NCBI RefSeq assembly: GCF_003010955.1
Contig: NZ_PGGO01000008.1
Span: 124,001 to 188,000, forward strand
Direction: 5' to 3'
From: Phyllobacterium brassicacearum
GTDB taxonomy: Bacteria; Pseudomonadota; Alphaproteobacteria; Rhizobiales; Rhizobiaceae
DNA length: 64,000 nucleotides
Shown: positions 53,125 to 61,620 of the stretch, piece after piece
How the letters are laid out: each line of letters opens with the position of its first letter
Numbering within the stretch: the first letter of the stretch is position 1
Translations under genes and position numbers: made by a program
Notes under the pieces: generated by a model
What the model was told of the DNA's origin: nothing
The model's database searches: none
Seen by the model: only the letters and a program-made list of their open reading frames with translations

Positions 53125-54450
53125 ATGCGTTTGAGTACACTGAACAAAGCGTCACGGCGGCTGGCTCTGAATGCCGCTATTCTCACTATTGCCGGTGCGG
53201 CTGCGGGTTGCAGCTCGGGAGTGCAGCGCTTCACCAGCGCCGATTTCAGCTCCGGCTACAGCGACAACCAGCGTTCGATCATGCAGGCCCAGAACACGGG
53301 TCCGCAGCCCTATACGCCGCCGGTCGATTCAACCCAGACAGCCTCGGTCAACAGCGGCGGTGTTCAACGCAGCAGCCTGCCGCCCGTGGGTGCTGCAAGT
53401 GCATCGGCGCTTCCGCCGGTTTCGTCACAGCCCCAGCGTCCAGCCCTTGCGCCGGTCGCAAGTGCGGCTCCGCTGCGCAATCAACAGGTAGCATCGGCTG
53501 AACCGATCCACGCGCCGAAGGCTGCTCCGCTCGGCGCAAGTTCCGGCACGTTGAAGACCCCGGACGGCCGTGAAGCAAAGATGCCTGCCCAGGCTGCATC
53601 GAATGGCGTCGCGGCCCAACCGCAGGTCAAGGAAAAGCAGGTCGCCGCAGCAACCACGCTAGCGACGACGGCCAAGAACTCGGCACCGAGCAATGGCGGC
53701 TCCTACACTGTTCAGAGCGGCGACACGCTACATGCGATTTCGCGCAAAACAGGCAGCAATGTTGAAGCGATCAAGCAGGCGAACAACATGACGGACGGCA
53801 CTGTCCGTATCGGTCAGTCGCTGATTATCCCGCCATCCAACGCAGCGCTGGCGCAGAATGTTGCCAACAACATGAAGCCGAAGGGCGCCGTTGATGAGGT
53901 CAAGACCGCGTCGACACCGCCCACCGAGCAGCCCAAGGCTGTGGCAAGCGCTGCTACACAGGCGGCTACTGCGCCTGCTGCGCCACAGGCCGACACGCAA
54001 GCCAAGCCTTATACGCCGCCACAGGCGAGCGAAAAGGTCATCGACGATGCCGAAAAGGATGTCGCCGCCGCACCATCCGCTACGGGCGTTTCAGGCATGC
54101 GCTGGCCGGTACGCGGCCGCGTTGTTGCCAATTACGGCAAGGGCAGCGACGGTATCGATATTTCGGTGCCGGAAGGGACGCCAATCAAGGCCGCTGAAAA
54201 CGGCGTTGTCATTTACTCGGGCGACGGTCTCAAGGAATTCGGCAATACTGTTTTGGTCCGGCATGACAATGGACTGGTTACAGTCTACGGCAATGCCAGC
54301 AAGCTGAATGTTCAGCGTGGCCAGAAGGTCAAGCGCGGCGAGGAACTGGGACGTTCCGGTATGACGGGCAATGCCACGTCGCCGAAACTGCATTTCGAAG
54401 TCCGCAAGAACTCAACGCCTGTCGATCCGACGAAATACCTGGAATCCTGA
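53125..54450 (+). CDS. NlpD-like LysM/LytM lipoprotein
   Basis: 441 residues. N-terminal lipobox GAAAGC at about residue 29. A Pro/Ala/Gln-rich linker leads to one LysM domain (about 191-236, YTVQSGDTLHAISRKTGSNV) that binds peptidoglycan, a second linker, then a LytM/M23 fold (about 326-439, GIDISVPEGTPIKAAENGVV to LHFEVRKN). The first metal-ligand His of HxGxD is missing (GSDGIDI), so the domain is probably inactive and acts as an amidase activator, like NlpD. It stands right after pcm, as nlpD does after pcm in enterobacteria. Confidence 0.87.
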   Translation: MRLSTLNKASRRLALNAAILTIAGAAAGCSSGVQRFTSADFSSGYSDNQRSIMQAQNTGPQPYTPPVDSTQTASVNSGGVQRSSLPPVGAASASALPPVSSQPQRPALAPVASAAPLRNQQVASAEPIHAPKAAPLGASSGTLKTPDGREAKMPAQAASNGVAAQPQVKEKQVAAATTLATTAKNSAPSNGGSYTVQSGDTLHAISRKTGSNVEAIKQANNMTDGTVRIGQSLIIPPSNAALAQNVANNMKPKGAVDEVKTASTPPTEQPKAVASAATQAATAPAAPQADTQAKPYTPPQASEKVIDDAEKDVAAAPSATGVSGMRWPVRGRVVANYGKGSDGIDISVPEGTPIKAAENGVVIYSGDGLKEFGNTVLVRHDNGLVTVYGNASKLNVQRGQKVKRGEELGRSGMTGNATSPKLHFEVRKNSTPVDPTKYLES

Positions 54451-54472
54451 TCACCAGGTAATGAAGAAATAG

Positions 54473-54498
54473 CCCGCGCCGCAAGGTGCGGGTTTTTG
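54473..54498 (+). terminator. intrinsic terminator after the NlpD-like gene
   Basis: CCCGCGCC (54473-54480) pairs with GGTGCGGG (54485-54492), one G-U, around the GNRA loop GCAA, followed by TTTTT. Confidence 0.85.
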
Positions 54499-54517
54499 CA
54501 TTTTTAACTAACAATTA

Positions 54518-54538
54518 TGCTAGCATTTTGTGCTTGCA
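54518..54538. promoter_or_regulatory. direct repeats upstream of hicAB, possible operator
   Basis: TGCTAGCA (54518-54525) and TGCTTGCA (54531-54538) recur 13 bases apart in an AT-rich region just before the hicA start. Toxin-antitoxin promoters are usually autorepressed by the antitoxin, and the repeats suit that. The period of 13 is longer than one helical turn. Confidence 0.35.
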
Positions 54539-54565
54539 AGTAATATATTTGAAGAGGCTATTTTT

Positions 54566-54819
54566 ATGAATAGCAAGCATAGGCGGACCTTGGTCGCTGT
54601 TTTCGCTGATCCGGTTTCAGCTCCATTGCATGGTCAGATATTGAAAGCTTACTGATCGGCGTGGGGGCACGAACGATCGAGGGCAATGGCTCGCGAGTGA
54701 AGTTTGAAATAGACGGAGAGGTGGAAAGCTTTCATAGGCCTCACCCGTCCAAGGAAGCAAAGCGTTACCAGGTGCGTGCGGCTCGAGCCTTTCTGGAGAG
54801 AATTGGAATAAAACCATGA
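54566..54819 (+). pseudogene. hicA: HicA-type toxin gene with a one-base frameshift
   Basis: The ATG at 54566 follows AAGAGG and starts MNSKHRRTLVAVFADPVS. The frame then ends at a TGA after 28 codons. From about 54627 the frame lacking one base gives SIAWSDIESLLIGVGARTIE, then GSRVKFEIDGEVESFHRPHP and a final KRYQVRAARAFLERIGIKP ending at TGA 54819. Adding one base restores an 84-residue HicA of the rhizobial kind. The toxin, an mRNA-cleaving enzyme when intact, should be inactive here. Confidence 0.75.
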
Positions 54820-55145
54820 ACGTTATGCACTACAAAGACTACACCGCGCGCATCGAATACGACGATGAAGATGAAATTTTCTTCGGCAAGATTGCCGATA
54901 TCATCGACGGTGTCGGATTTCACGCCGATACGGTAGTTGACCTGAAAGCGGCATTTCACGAAGCTGTTGATGACTATATCGAGACATGCGCCAAAATCGG
55001 CAAGCAGCCGCAAAAGCCATACTCGGGAAAAATGATGTTTCGAGTAAAACCTGACGTTCATCGCCGAGCCGCGCTTGCCGCAGAGCGTGCTGGCAAGAGC
55101 CTCAACCAATGGGCTGAAGAGGCGTTGGACAAGGCGGCGGGCTGA
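54816..55145 (+). CDS. hicB: HicB-type antitoxin
   Basis: 109 residues; ATG overlaps the hicA stop (ATGA). The start MHYKDYTARIEYDDEDEIFF, the GFHADTVVDLKAAFHEAVDD segment and the C-terminal ribbon-helix-helix (FRVKPDVHRRAALAAERAGKSLNQWAEEALD) match HicB. It would bind the toxin and its own promoter. Since hicA is frameshifted, the antitoxin now stands without a working partner here. Confidence 0.85.
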   Translation: MNVMHYKDYTARIEYDDEDEIFFGKIADIIDGVGFHADTVVDLKAAFHEAVDDYIETCAKIGKQPQKPYSGKMMFRVKPDVHRRAALAAERAGKSLNQWAEEALDKAAG

Positions 55146-55160
55146 TGCCTGCCGGGTGAC

Positions 55161-56030
55161 TTAGAGCTTCTTGCCGAGACGACCGGCCAAGTCCTGCGTG
55201 AACTGCCAGGCGACACGTCCCGAACGTGAACCGCGCGTTGTCGACCACTCCAGTGCCTGTGCGTGGAGCTGTTGCTTGTTGACGGCCAAGTCGAAATGCG
55301 CGGCATAACCGTCAATCATCGACAGGTAATCGTCCTGGCTGCATTTGTGAAACCCGAGCCAGAGACCGAAACGATCCGACAGGGAAACCTTTTCTTCTAC
55401 CGCCTCGGACGGGTTGATAGCGGTTGAGCGTTCGTTCTCGATCATGTCGCGTGGCAGAAGATGACGGCGGTTCGAGGTGGCATAGAAGATCACATTGTCG
55501 GGCCGGCCCTCGACGCCACCTTCCAGCGCCGCTTTCAAAGATTTGTACGACGTGTCGTCATGATCGAATGACAGGTCGTCGCAAAACAGGATGAAGCGGT
55601 AGGCCGTATCCTTGATCGCAGCCATCAGGGCAGGGAGGCTGTCTATATCCTCGCGATGGATCTCGATCAGTTTCAGGGGATGACTGCCGGCGGAAGCTGC
55701 CGTGTTGACCGAGGCATGAACTGCCTTGACCAGCGATGATTTGCCCATGCCGCGCGCGCCCCACAGCAGGACATTGTTGGCCTGATACCCGTCGGCGAAG
55801 CGTTTCGTATTGTCGAAGAGGATGTCACGCACGGTATCGACGCCGCGGATCAGGGAAATATCGACGCGATTGACCTTGTTGACGGGATCGAAGGCGAGGT
55901 GATCGGGATTCCAGACGAAACAATCGGCCGCATCAAAATCGACAGGCTGCGGCTTTGGCGGCGCCATGCGCTCCAGGACAGCGATAAGACGGTCGAGTTT
56001 ATCGGTCAGCAATTCGTCGGACATGCTCAT
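55161..56030 (-). CDS. DUF815 AAA-type ATPase
   Basis: 289 residues from the ATG at 56030; a second ATG at 56024 is close. Walker A LLWGARGMGKSSLVKA and Walker B FILFCDDLSFD are clear, with the arginine-rich region RHLLPRDMIENE later. DUF815 proteins are a small AAA+ group found before or near yajC in alphaproteobacteria; their role is not established. It is convergent with hicB and divergent from yajC. Confidence 0.85.
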   Translation of the reverse strand: MSMSDELLTDKLDRLIAVLERMAPPKPQPVDFDAADCFVWNPDHLAFDPVNKVNRVDISLIRGVDTVRDILFDNTKRFADGYQANNVLLWGARGMGKSSLVKAVHASVNTAASAGSHPLKLIEIHREDIDSLPALMAAIKDTAYRFILFCDDLSFDHDDTSYKSLKAALEGGVEGRPDNVIFYATSNRRHLLPRDMIENERSTAINPSEAVEEKVSLSDRFGLWLGFHKCSQDDYLSMIDGYAAHFDLAVNKQQLHAQALEWSTTRGSRSGRVAWQFTQDLAGRLGKKL

Positions 56031-56188
56031 CAAGCCTTTGTTCTGTCTTCGCCAATGCAACTATCATGTTGATGGTAAATCGAAAAGCAGCGCACCTAGT
56101 TTTGTACGGTTGCTTTTGATCGTGCAAACATTGTATTGCGCAGGCTCCAATGCATTCAAACTTAGTTTTTTCTCTGGAGGTTGTCTCG

Positions 56189-56530
56189 ATGTTCGTAACT
56201 CCCGCATATGCACAGGCAACGGGTGCCGGTGGCGCACCGGAAATGCTCATGAGCATCCTGCCCTTCATCCTGATCTTCGTGATCATGTATTTCCTCATCA
56301 TCCGCCCGCAGCGCACTGCTGCGAAGAAGCGCGAGGAACAACTGAAAAATATCCGTCGCGGCGACACGATCATCACGGGCGGCGGCTTCATTGCCAAGGT
56401 GACCAAGGTCTATGAGGATACGGGCGAACTCGACGTTGAAATCGGCGAGGGCGTCAAGGCACGGGTGGTCCGCGGCATGGTCGCCGATGTGCGCGTCAAG
56501 GGCGAACCGGTTGCCGACAACAAGAAATAA
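56189..56530 (+). CDS. yajC: preprotein translocase subunit YajC
   Basis: 113 residues from the ATG at 56189 after CTGGAGG; the earlier in-frame ATG at 56150 lacks a site. Membrane helix MLMSILPFILIFVIMYFLII is followed by RPQRTAAKKREEQLKNI and the conserved GDTIITGGGFIAKVTKV. It works with SecDF at the Sec translocon. A hairpin follows before secDF. Confidence 0.94.
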   Translation: MFVTPAYAQATGAGGAPEMLMSILPFILIFVIMYFLIIRPQRTAAKKREEQLKNIRRGDTIITGGGFIAKVTKVYEDTGELDVEIGEGVKARVVRGMVADVRVKGEPVADNKK

Positions 56531-56540
56531 GGCATAGTTG

Positions 56541-56570
56541 CAGGGCGGCCATAGAGCCGCCCTGTTGATT
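56541..56570 (+). terminator. hairpin between yajC and secDF, possible partial terminator
   Basis: CAGGGCGGC (56541-56549) pairs with GCCGCCCTG (56556-56564) around CATAGA, then TTGATTCT. The T-run is weak, so read-through into secDF is likely and the hairpin may set the ratio of the two. Confidence 0.5.
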
Positions 56571-56593
56571 CTAGGCTCTAAGGTTGCGACCGT

Positions 56594-58864
56594 ATGCTGT
56601 ATTTTAGCCGCTGGAAGACCGTACTCATCTGGGCCGTTGTGCTTGCGGGCGTGATCCTCGCGCTACCGAACATCTTTACGCCGAGCCAATTGGCGAGTTT
56701 GCCGGAATGGTTGCCAAAAAAGCAGCTCGCGCTTGGTCTGGATCTTGAGGGCGGTTCGCGGCTGCGTCTTCAGGTAGATAAGGATCATCTTCCAGATACC
56801 GACGCAACGATTGCAATCCTGAGCCGCCGTCTCAGCGAACTCGGCTACACCAATCCCAATGTCGAAAGCCAGCGAAACGGACGTATCCTGGTCGAGGTTC
56901 CGGGTCTCTACGATTCACAGCTGCTCAAGGACATATTGAGTCTGACCGGAGAGCTTAGCTTCCAGTTGGTCGATACGTCGATGCCGGTTCAAGAGGCCAT
57001 CGACGGAACGCCGCCGGAGGGCGACGAAGTCGTTTACTCCTTTGATGACCCTCCGGTTGCCTATCTGGTAAAGAAGGAGCCGCTGGTATCCAACAAGAAC
57101 TTTGTCGATGCCCAGGCCGGCATCGACACCGCCACGCAACAACCGGTCATTACCTTCAGACTGGACAGTATTGGCGCTGACCGTTTCTCCAAGGCCACAA
57201 AGGCAGGCGTCGGACAGTCCTTCGCCATTGTTCTCGATAATCAGGTGCTTTCGGCACCAGTGATCAGTGAAGCCATCCCAGGCAATACAAGCCAGATTTC
57301 CGGCAATTTTGATCTCTCTGGCGCGAGCAATCTGGCGCTCGTCATGCGGGCCGGCGCGTTGCCAACCGACGTGACGGTGATCGAAGAGCGGACAATTGGC
57401 ACAGATCTTGGTGCGGCCGCCGTTTCGTCCGGGAAGATCGCGGCGCTCATCGGCGCCGCTCTCGTCATTCTTTTCATGCTTCTGACCTATGGTTTGCTTG
57501 GTGTCATCGCCAACATCGCCCTTATCGTCAATGTGGTGCTCATCCTTGCGGTTCTCACGCTGTTCGGCGCGCCGCTGACACTGGCAGGTGTGGCGGGTAT
57601 CGTGCTGACGATTGGCATGGCGGTCGATTCGAACGTGTTGATCTACGAGCGCATTCGCGAGGACCGCCGCGCTGGCTTTTCCGTCATCCAGGCCATCGAT
57701 TCAGGGTTTTCCCGGGCACTCGCGACCATTGTCGACGCAAATGTCACGACGCTGATTGCAGCCCTTGTCCTCTTCATCCTCGGGACAGGGCCCGTGCATG
57801 GCTTTGCGCTGACTGTAACGATCGGTATCGTCACGACGCTGTTCACAACATTCACCTTGACGCGCTGGCTGGTGTCGATGTGGGTCCAGCGTTCGAAACC
57901 GAAAGAAGTTCCGGGCGCTCCGCTGAGGCTCGTTCCGAACGACACCAAGATACCGTTCATGAAACTGCGCGGCCTGACGCTCGGCTTTTCATTGTTGTCG
58001 AGCATCGCGGCGATTGCGCTGTTTGCGATTGTCGGCATGAATTTCGGCATAGACTTCAAGGGCGGAACGATGATCGAGGTGCAATCGCACGAAGGAGCGA
58101 TCGATCTCGATGATGTTTATAGCCGGCTCGACGAACTGAATATCGGTGACGTCAAGATCGAACCGTTCAAATCGGAAGACCGGGCACTGATCACTGTCGG
58201 CAGCCAGGGCGAGGGCGAGGATGCCGAACAGACTGTCGGTGTGAAAATTCGCGGCGAGTTTCAGGACGATTATGATTTCCCACGAATCGATGTGATCGGT
58301 CCCGCTGTATCAAGTGAACTGTCACAAGCGGGCGGGCTTGCCGTGGCGCTGTCGCTGCTCGCGATCTTTGCCTATGTGTGGTTCCGTTTCGAGTGGCACT
58401 TTGCGCTCGGTGCGATCATTGCGACAGCTCACGACGTGCTGTTGCTGCTTGGCATGTTCGTGATCTTCCAGATGGAGTTCAATCTCTGGAGCATCGCCGC
58501 CTTGCTGGCGATTGTCGGTTATTCGCTCAACGATACGGTCGTGATCTATGACCGCGTGCGTGAGAACCTGCGACGGTACGGCACGAGCATGTCCCTTTCG
58601 GACATGCTCGATGCCTCGATCAACCAGACATTGTCCCGCACGATCCTGACATCGCTTGCCACATTCCTGGCGTTGATCGTCCTGTACCTCTATGGTGGCG
58701 ATGATGTCCGCTCGTTCGCGCTCACCATTGCCGTCGGCATCGTCGTGGCGACCTATTCATCCATCTTCGTGGCTGGTCCACTGCTGATGCTGTTCGGATT
58801 GAAGGGACGCGACGTAATCGACAACGAACCGCCGGCGACAGTATCCGAGCACAACGGAGTTTAG
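56594..58864 (+). CDS. secDF: fused protein translocase subunit SecDF, shortened SecD part
   Basis: 756 residues. SecD part at about 1-440: LGLDLEGGS, then SRRLSELGYTNPNVE, the IGMAVDSNVLIYERIRED motif; SecF part at about 455-756: GIDFKGGT, then GYSLNDTVVIYDRVREN. Twelve membrane segments are expected. Typical fused proteins are about 840-860 residues. Here the base of the first periplasmic domain is missing: SRLRLQVD is followed almost at once by the TIAILSRRL helix, a lack of about 90-100 residues. Both halves still have the proton-path Asp and Arg motifs. Confidence 0.93.
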   Translation: MLYFSRWKTVLIWAVVLAGVILALPNIFTPSQLASLPEWLPKKQLALGLDLEGGSRLRLQVDKDHLPDTDATIAILSRRLSELGYTNPNVESQRNGRILVEVPGLYDSQLLKDILSLTGELSFQLVDTSMPVQEAIDGTPPEGDEVVYSFDDPPVAYLVKKEPLVSNKNFVDAQAGIDTATQQPVITFRLDSIGADRFSKATKAGVGQSFAIVLDNQVLSAPVISEAIPGNTSQISGNFDLSGASNLALVMRAGALPTDVTVIEERTIGTDLGAAAVSSGKIAALIGAALVILFMLLTYGLLGVIANIALIVNVVLILAVLTLFGAPLTLAGVAGIVLTIGMAVDSNVLIYERIREDRRAGFSVIQAIDSGFSRALATIVDANVTTLIAALVLFILGTGPVHGFALTVTIGIVTTLFTTFTLTRWLVSMWVQRSKPKEVPGAPLRLVPNDTKIPFMKLRGLTLGFSLLSSIAAIALFAIVGMNFGIDFKGGTMIEVQSHEGAIDLDDVYSRLDELNIGDVKIEPFKSEDRALITVGSQGEGEDAEQTVGVKIRGEFQDDYDFPRIDVIGPAVSSELSQAGGLAVALSLLAIFAYVWFRFEWHFALGAIIATAHDVLLLLGMFVIFQMEFNLWSIAALLAIVGYSLNDTVVIYDRVRENLRRYGTSMSLSDMLDASINQTLSRTILTSLATFLALIVLYLYGGDDVRSFALTIAVGIVVATYSSIFVAGPLLMLFGLKGRDVIDNEPPATVSEHNGV

Positions 58865-58868
58865 GCAG

Positions 58869-59258
58869 TTGGCCAAAGGGATTGAAATTCGGGATGCGCA
58901 CTTTCCGGGGCGTGCACCCATCGATGCCTACGGCAATGGCGGGTTTCGCTTCGCAGATATGTCACATCGCGGTTCGATCCTCTGCCTCCCTTCCGGTATT
59001 CACGGCTGGGAGCCGAAAACGCTGCCACTCCTGACAACGGCGGACCTTTCACTGGTTCTGGAGCAGGCGGACGACATCGAGATATTGCTGGTCGGAACCG
59101 GGACAGAGTTGCGCCGCCTGCCGCAGGAAGTCCGCGATGCCTTGCGAGCCAAACGCATTTCCGCTGATCCGATGAGCACGGGAGCTGCTGTACGGACCTA
59201 CAACGTCCTCCTGGCGGAAGACCGTGCCGTTGCTGCGGCATTGATTGCGGTGGATTAA
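58869..59258 (+). CDS. Mth938-like (DUF498) domain protein
   Basis: 129 residues from a TTG at 58869, 4 bases after secDF; no ATG suits. The core IDAYGNGGFRFADMSHRGSI and the LLVGTGTELRRLPQEV segment match the Mth938 family, also found in the mitochondrial assembly factor NDUFAF3. In alphaproteobacteria it stands between secDF and the phytoene-synthase-like gene, as here. The latter is related to NDUFAF6, which makes a role in respiratory complex I biogenesis a fair guess. Confidence 0.83.
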   Translation: MAKGIEIRDAHFPGRAPIDAYGNGGFRFADMSHRGSILCLPSGIHGWEPKTLPLLTTADLSLVLEQADDIEILLVGTGTELRRLPQEVRDALRAKRISADPMSTGAAVRTYNVLLAEDRAVAAALIAVD

Positions 59259-59285
59259 TCAGGCGCATCTCTGTATCTCAGCCCC

Positions 59286-60122
59286 ATGAACGCCAATGAA
59301 ACCCACTGTATGCAATTCTTGAGGGATGCGGATCCTGACCGCTATCTATCCGTGTTGTATGCCCCGGAGGACAAACGCGGTTCGCTGGCCGCGCTCTATG
59401 CCTTCAATGCGGAAATTGCCCGCATTCGCGATATGATCCATGACCCGCTGCCGGGCGAGGTGCGCTTGCAGTGGTGGCGTGATCTCATCCACGGCACCGA
59501 GCATGGCGCTGCTTCCGGCAATCCAGTTGCCGCGGCACTGCTGCATACGATCAAGGCTCACGATCTGCCGCGATCTGCCTTCGACAATTATTGCGAAGCG
59601 CGGATTTTCGACCTTTATGATGACCCTATGCCAAGCCGTAATGATCTCGAAGGCTATTGCGGCGAGACGGCATCAGCGCTCATCCAGCTCGCATCGCTGA
59701 TCCTTGATGGGAATGCCGCCCCGGCACACGCGGACACGGCCGGACATGCAGGCGTGGCGCAGGCGATAGCAGGATTGTTGCGCCTCTTGCCGCTGCATCG
59801 GCGGCGCGGCCAGGTGTATATCCCCGCGGACATTCTCGCAGCCGTCGGGACGAGTGCGCCGACACTGCTAAACGGCTTGGATCCAGCAGCAACCAAGCGC
59901 GCGATCGATGCAATGATTGCCCTTGCCGAAGACCATTTTGCCAAGTTCGAAGCCGCTGCAAAAACCTTGCCGGTTACACTGCGGCCGGCCTATCTGCCGG
60001 CACGGCTCACCCGGACCTACCTGGAGAAACTGAAAGCGGATGGCGCCGATGCAGCCAACGAAATGGCCAATATATCGCCCATTCGCCGGCAATGGGCGAT
60101 GTTCAGGGCATCGGTTCGGTAG
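59286..60122 (+). CDS. squalene/phytoene synthase family protein (NDUFAF6-like)
   Basis: 278 residues. It has the all-helical prenyl synthase fold (RYLSVLYAPEDKRGSLAALY, RLQWWRDLI, CEARIFDLYDDPM, YCGETASALIQLASL), but the usual double DXXXD set is only partly kept. The mitochondrial relative NDUFAF6 is a complex I assembly factor with no known synthase activity, and that may be the better guide. ATG at 59286; convergent with trmFO 5 bases away. Confidence 0.82.
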   Translation: MNANETHCMQFLRDADPDRYLSVLYAPEDKRGSLAALYAFNAEIARIRDMIHDPLPGEVRLQWWRDLIHGTEHGAASGNPVAAALLHTIKAHDLPRSAFDNYCEARIFDLYDDPMPSRNDLEGYCGETASALIQLASLILDGNAAPAHADTAGHAGVAQAIAGLLRLLPLHRRRGQVYIPADILAAVGTSAPTLLNGLDPAATKRAIDAMIALAEDHFAKFEAAAKTLPVTLRPAYLPARLTRTYLEKLKADGADAANEMANISPIRRQWAMFRASVR

Positions 60123-60126
60123 AGTT

Positions 60127-61536
60127 CTATTCCGCCGCTTCGGCGATAACAGGAAGACCCAGCCAGGAACGGCAATCAGCCAGAGCACGGGCACTCATGG
60201 CACGTTTCTTGGCGTTTGACTTTTCCTTGCCGCGCAACCGCTTGCCCTCCGACTTTGGCGCCTCTATTGGCGGGAACAGGCCGTAATTGACATTCATCGG
60301 CTGGAACGAACGTTTGCCTGGCTCTTCGTCGGTGACGAGATGGCCGCCGGTGATGTGGCCGAGGAGCGCGCCAAACGCTGTCGTTGCAGGCGGCGGCGTA
60401 ACTGTCTGGCCAAGACGCTCAGCAGCGGCGAAGCGCCCGGCAAGCAGGCCGATGGCTGCAGATTCTACGTAGCCTTCGCAGCCGGTGATCTGGCCAGCAA
60501 AGCGCAAGCCAGGGCGGCTTTTCAGCTGCAGGGTCGGATCAAGCAGGGTCGGAGAATTCAGGTAAGTATTGCGGTGCAGCCCGCCGAGACGCGCGAATTC
60601 CGCATTCTCCAGCCCCGGGATCATCCTGAAGATGTCGGTCTGCGCGCCGTATTTCAGCTTCGTCTGGAAGCCGACCATGTTGTAAAGCGTGCCGAGGGCA
60701 TTGTCCTGGCGAAGTTGAACCACCGCATAGGCCTTGACTGTCGGGTTGTGGGCGTTGGTCAGCCCCATCGGCTTCATCGGGCCATGGCGCAGGGTTTCAG
60801 GCCCTCGTTCAGCCATGATCTCGATGGGCAGGCAGCCGTCGAAATAGGGCGTGCCCTCCCATTCCTTGAACTCGGTCTTGTCGCCGGTAACCAGCGCCTG
60901 GACGAAAGCTTCATACTGCTCCTTGTTCATCGGGCAGTTGATGTAGTCCTTGCCGGTGCCACCCGGTCCGACCTTGTCGTAGCGCGACTGGAACCAGCAG
61001 ACGTTCATGTCGATGGAATCGAAATGCACGATGGGTGCAATTGCATCAAAGAAGGCGAGGGCGTCCGCGCTCGTTTCCTTTCCGATTGCCTCGGCAAGCG
61101 ACGGCGCCGTGAGCGGGCCCGTGGCGATGATGGCCTTGTCCCATTCTGCCGGTGGCAACCCGGTGATTTCCTCACGCTCGATGGTGATCAGCGGATGTGC
61201 CTCAAGTTTTGTGGTGACCGCCTGAGAGAAACCATCGCGGTCGACTGCTAGCGCACTGCCTGCCGGAACCTGATGCGCATCGGCAGATGCCATGATCAGC
61301 GAATTTGCGAGGCGCATTTCCGCGTGCAACACGCCAACGGCATTGGTCTCGGCATCGTCCGAGCGAAAGGAGTTGGAGCAGACGAGTTCCGCCAGATCGT
61401 GTGTCTTATGCGCATCGGTACCGCGAACGGGGCGCATTTCATGCAGGACAACGGGAATTCCGGCCTCTGCAAGCTGCCAGGATGCTTCGGAACCGGCGAG
61501 ACCGCCGCCAATGATATGTACAGGTTTGATCGACAT
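60127..61536 (-). CDS. trmFO: methylenetetrahydrofolate-tRNA-(uracil-5-)-methyltransferase TrmFO
   Basis: 469 residues from the ATG at 61536 (an ATG at 61542 is equally possible). FAD-binding start [21 protein letters not shown], then [10 protein letters not shown], and [15 protein letters not shown] with the conserved Cys in the middle, identify it. It makes 5-methyluridine-54 in tRNA using methylene-THF and FAD. The basic C-terminus ([15 protein letters not shown]) is usual in rhizobia. Confidence 0.93.
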   Translation of the reverse strand: MSIKPVHIIGGGLAGSEASWQLAEAGIPVVLHEMRPVRGTDAHKTHDLAELVCSNSFRSDDAETNAVGVLHAEMRLANSLIMASADAHQVPAGSALAVDRDGFSQAVTTKLEAHPLITIEREEITGLPPAEWDKAIIATGPLTAPSLAEAIGKETSADALAFFDAIAPIVHFDSIDMNVCWFQSRYDKVGPGGTGKDYINCPMNKEQYEAFVQALVTGDKTEFKEWEGTPYFDGCLPIEIMAERGPETLRHGPMKPMGLTNAHNPTVKAYAVVQLRQDNALGTLYNMVGFQTKLKYGAQTDIFRMIPGLENAEFARLGGLHRNTYLNSPTLLDPTLQLKSRPGLRFAGQITGCEGYVESAAIGLLAGRFAAAERLGQTVTPPPATTAFGALLGHITGGHLVTDEEPGKRSFQPMNVNYGLFPPIEAPKSEGKRLRGKEKSNAKKRAMSARALADCRSWLGLPVIAEAAE

Positions 61537-61575
61537 GGGCATCCAATAGTCTTTTTGGCGCGCAGCTTCAATGTG

Positions 61576-61603
61576 CAAAAGCCGCTGCGAGAACTGCAGC
61601 GGC
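61576..61603 (-). terminator. intrinsic terminator of the aldo/keto reductase gene
   Basis: Read on the minus strand, GCCGCTGC, a loop AGTTCTC, GCAGCGGC, then TTTTG. Perfect 8-bp stem at 61581-61588 and 61596-61603, directly after the reductase stop. Confidence 0.78.
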
Positions 61604-61620
61604 GTTTTGATTGCAAACGG

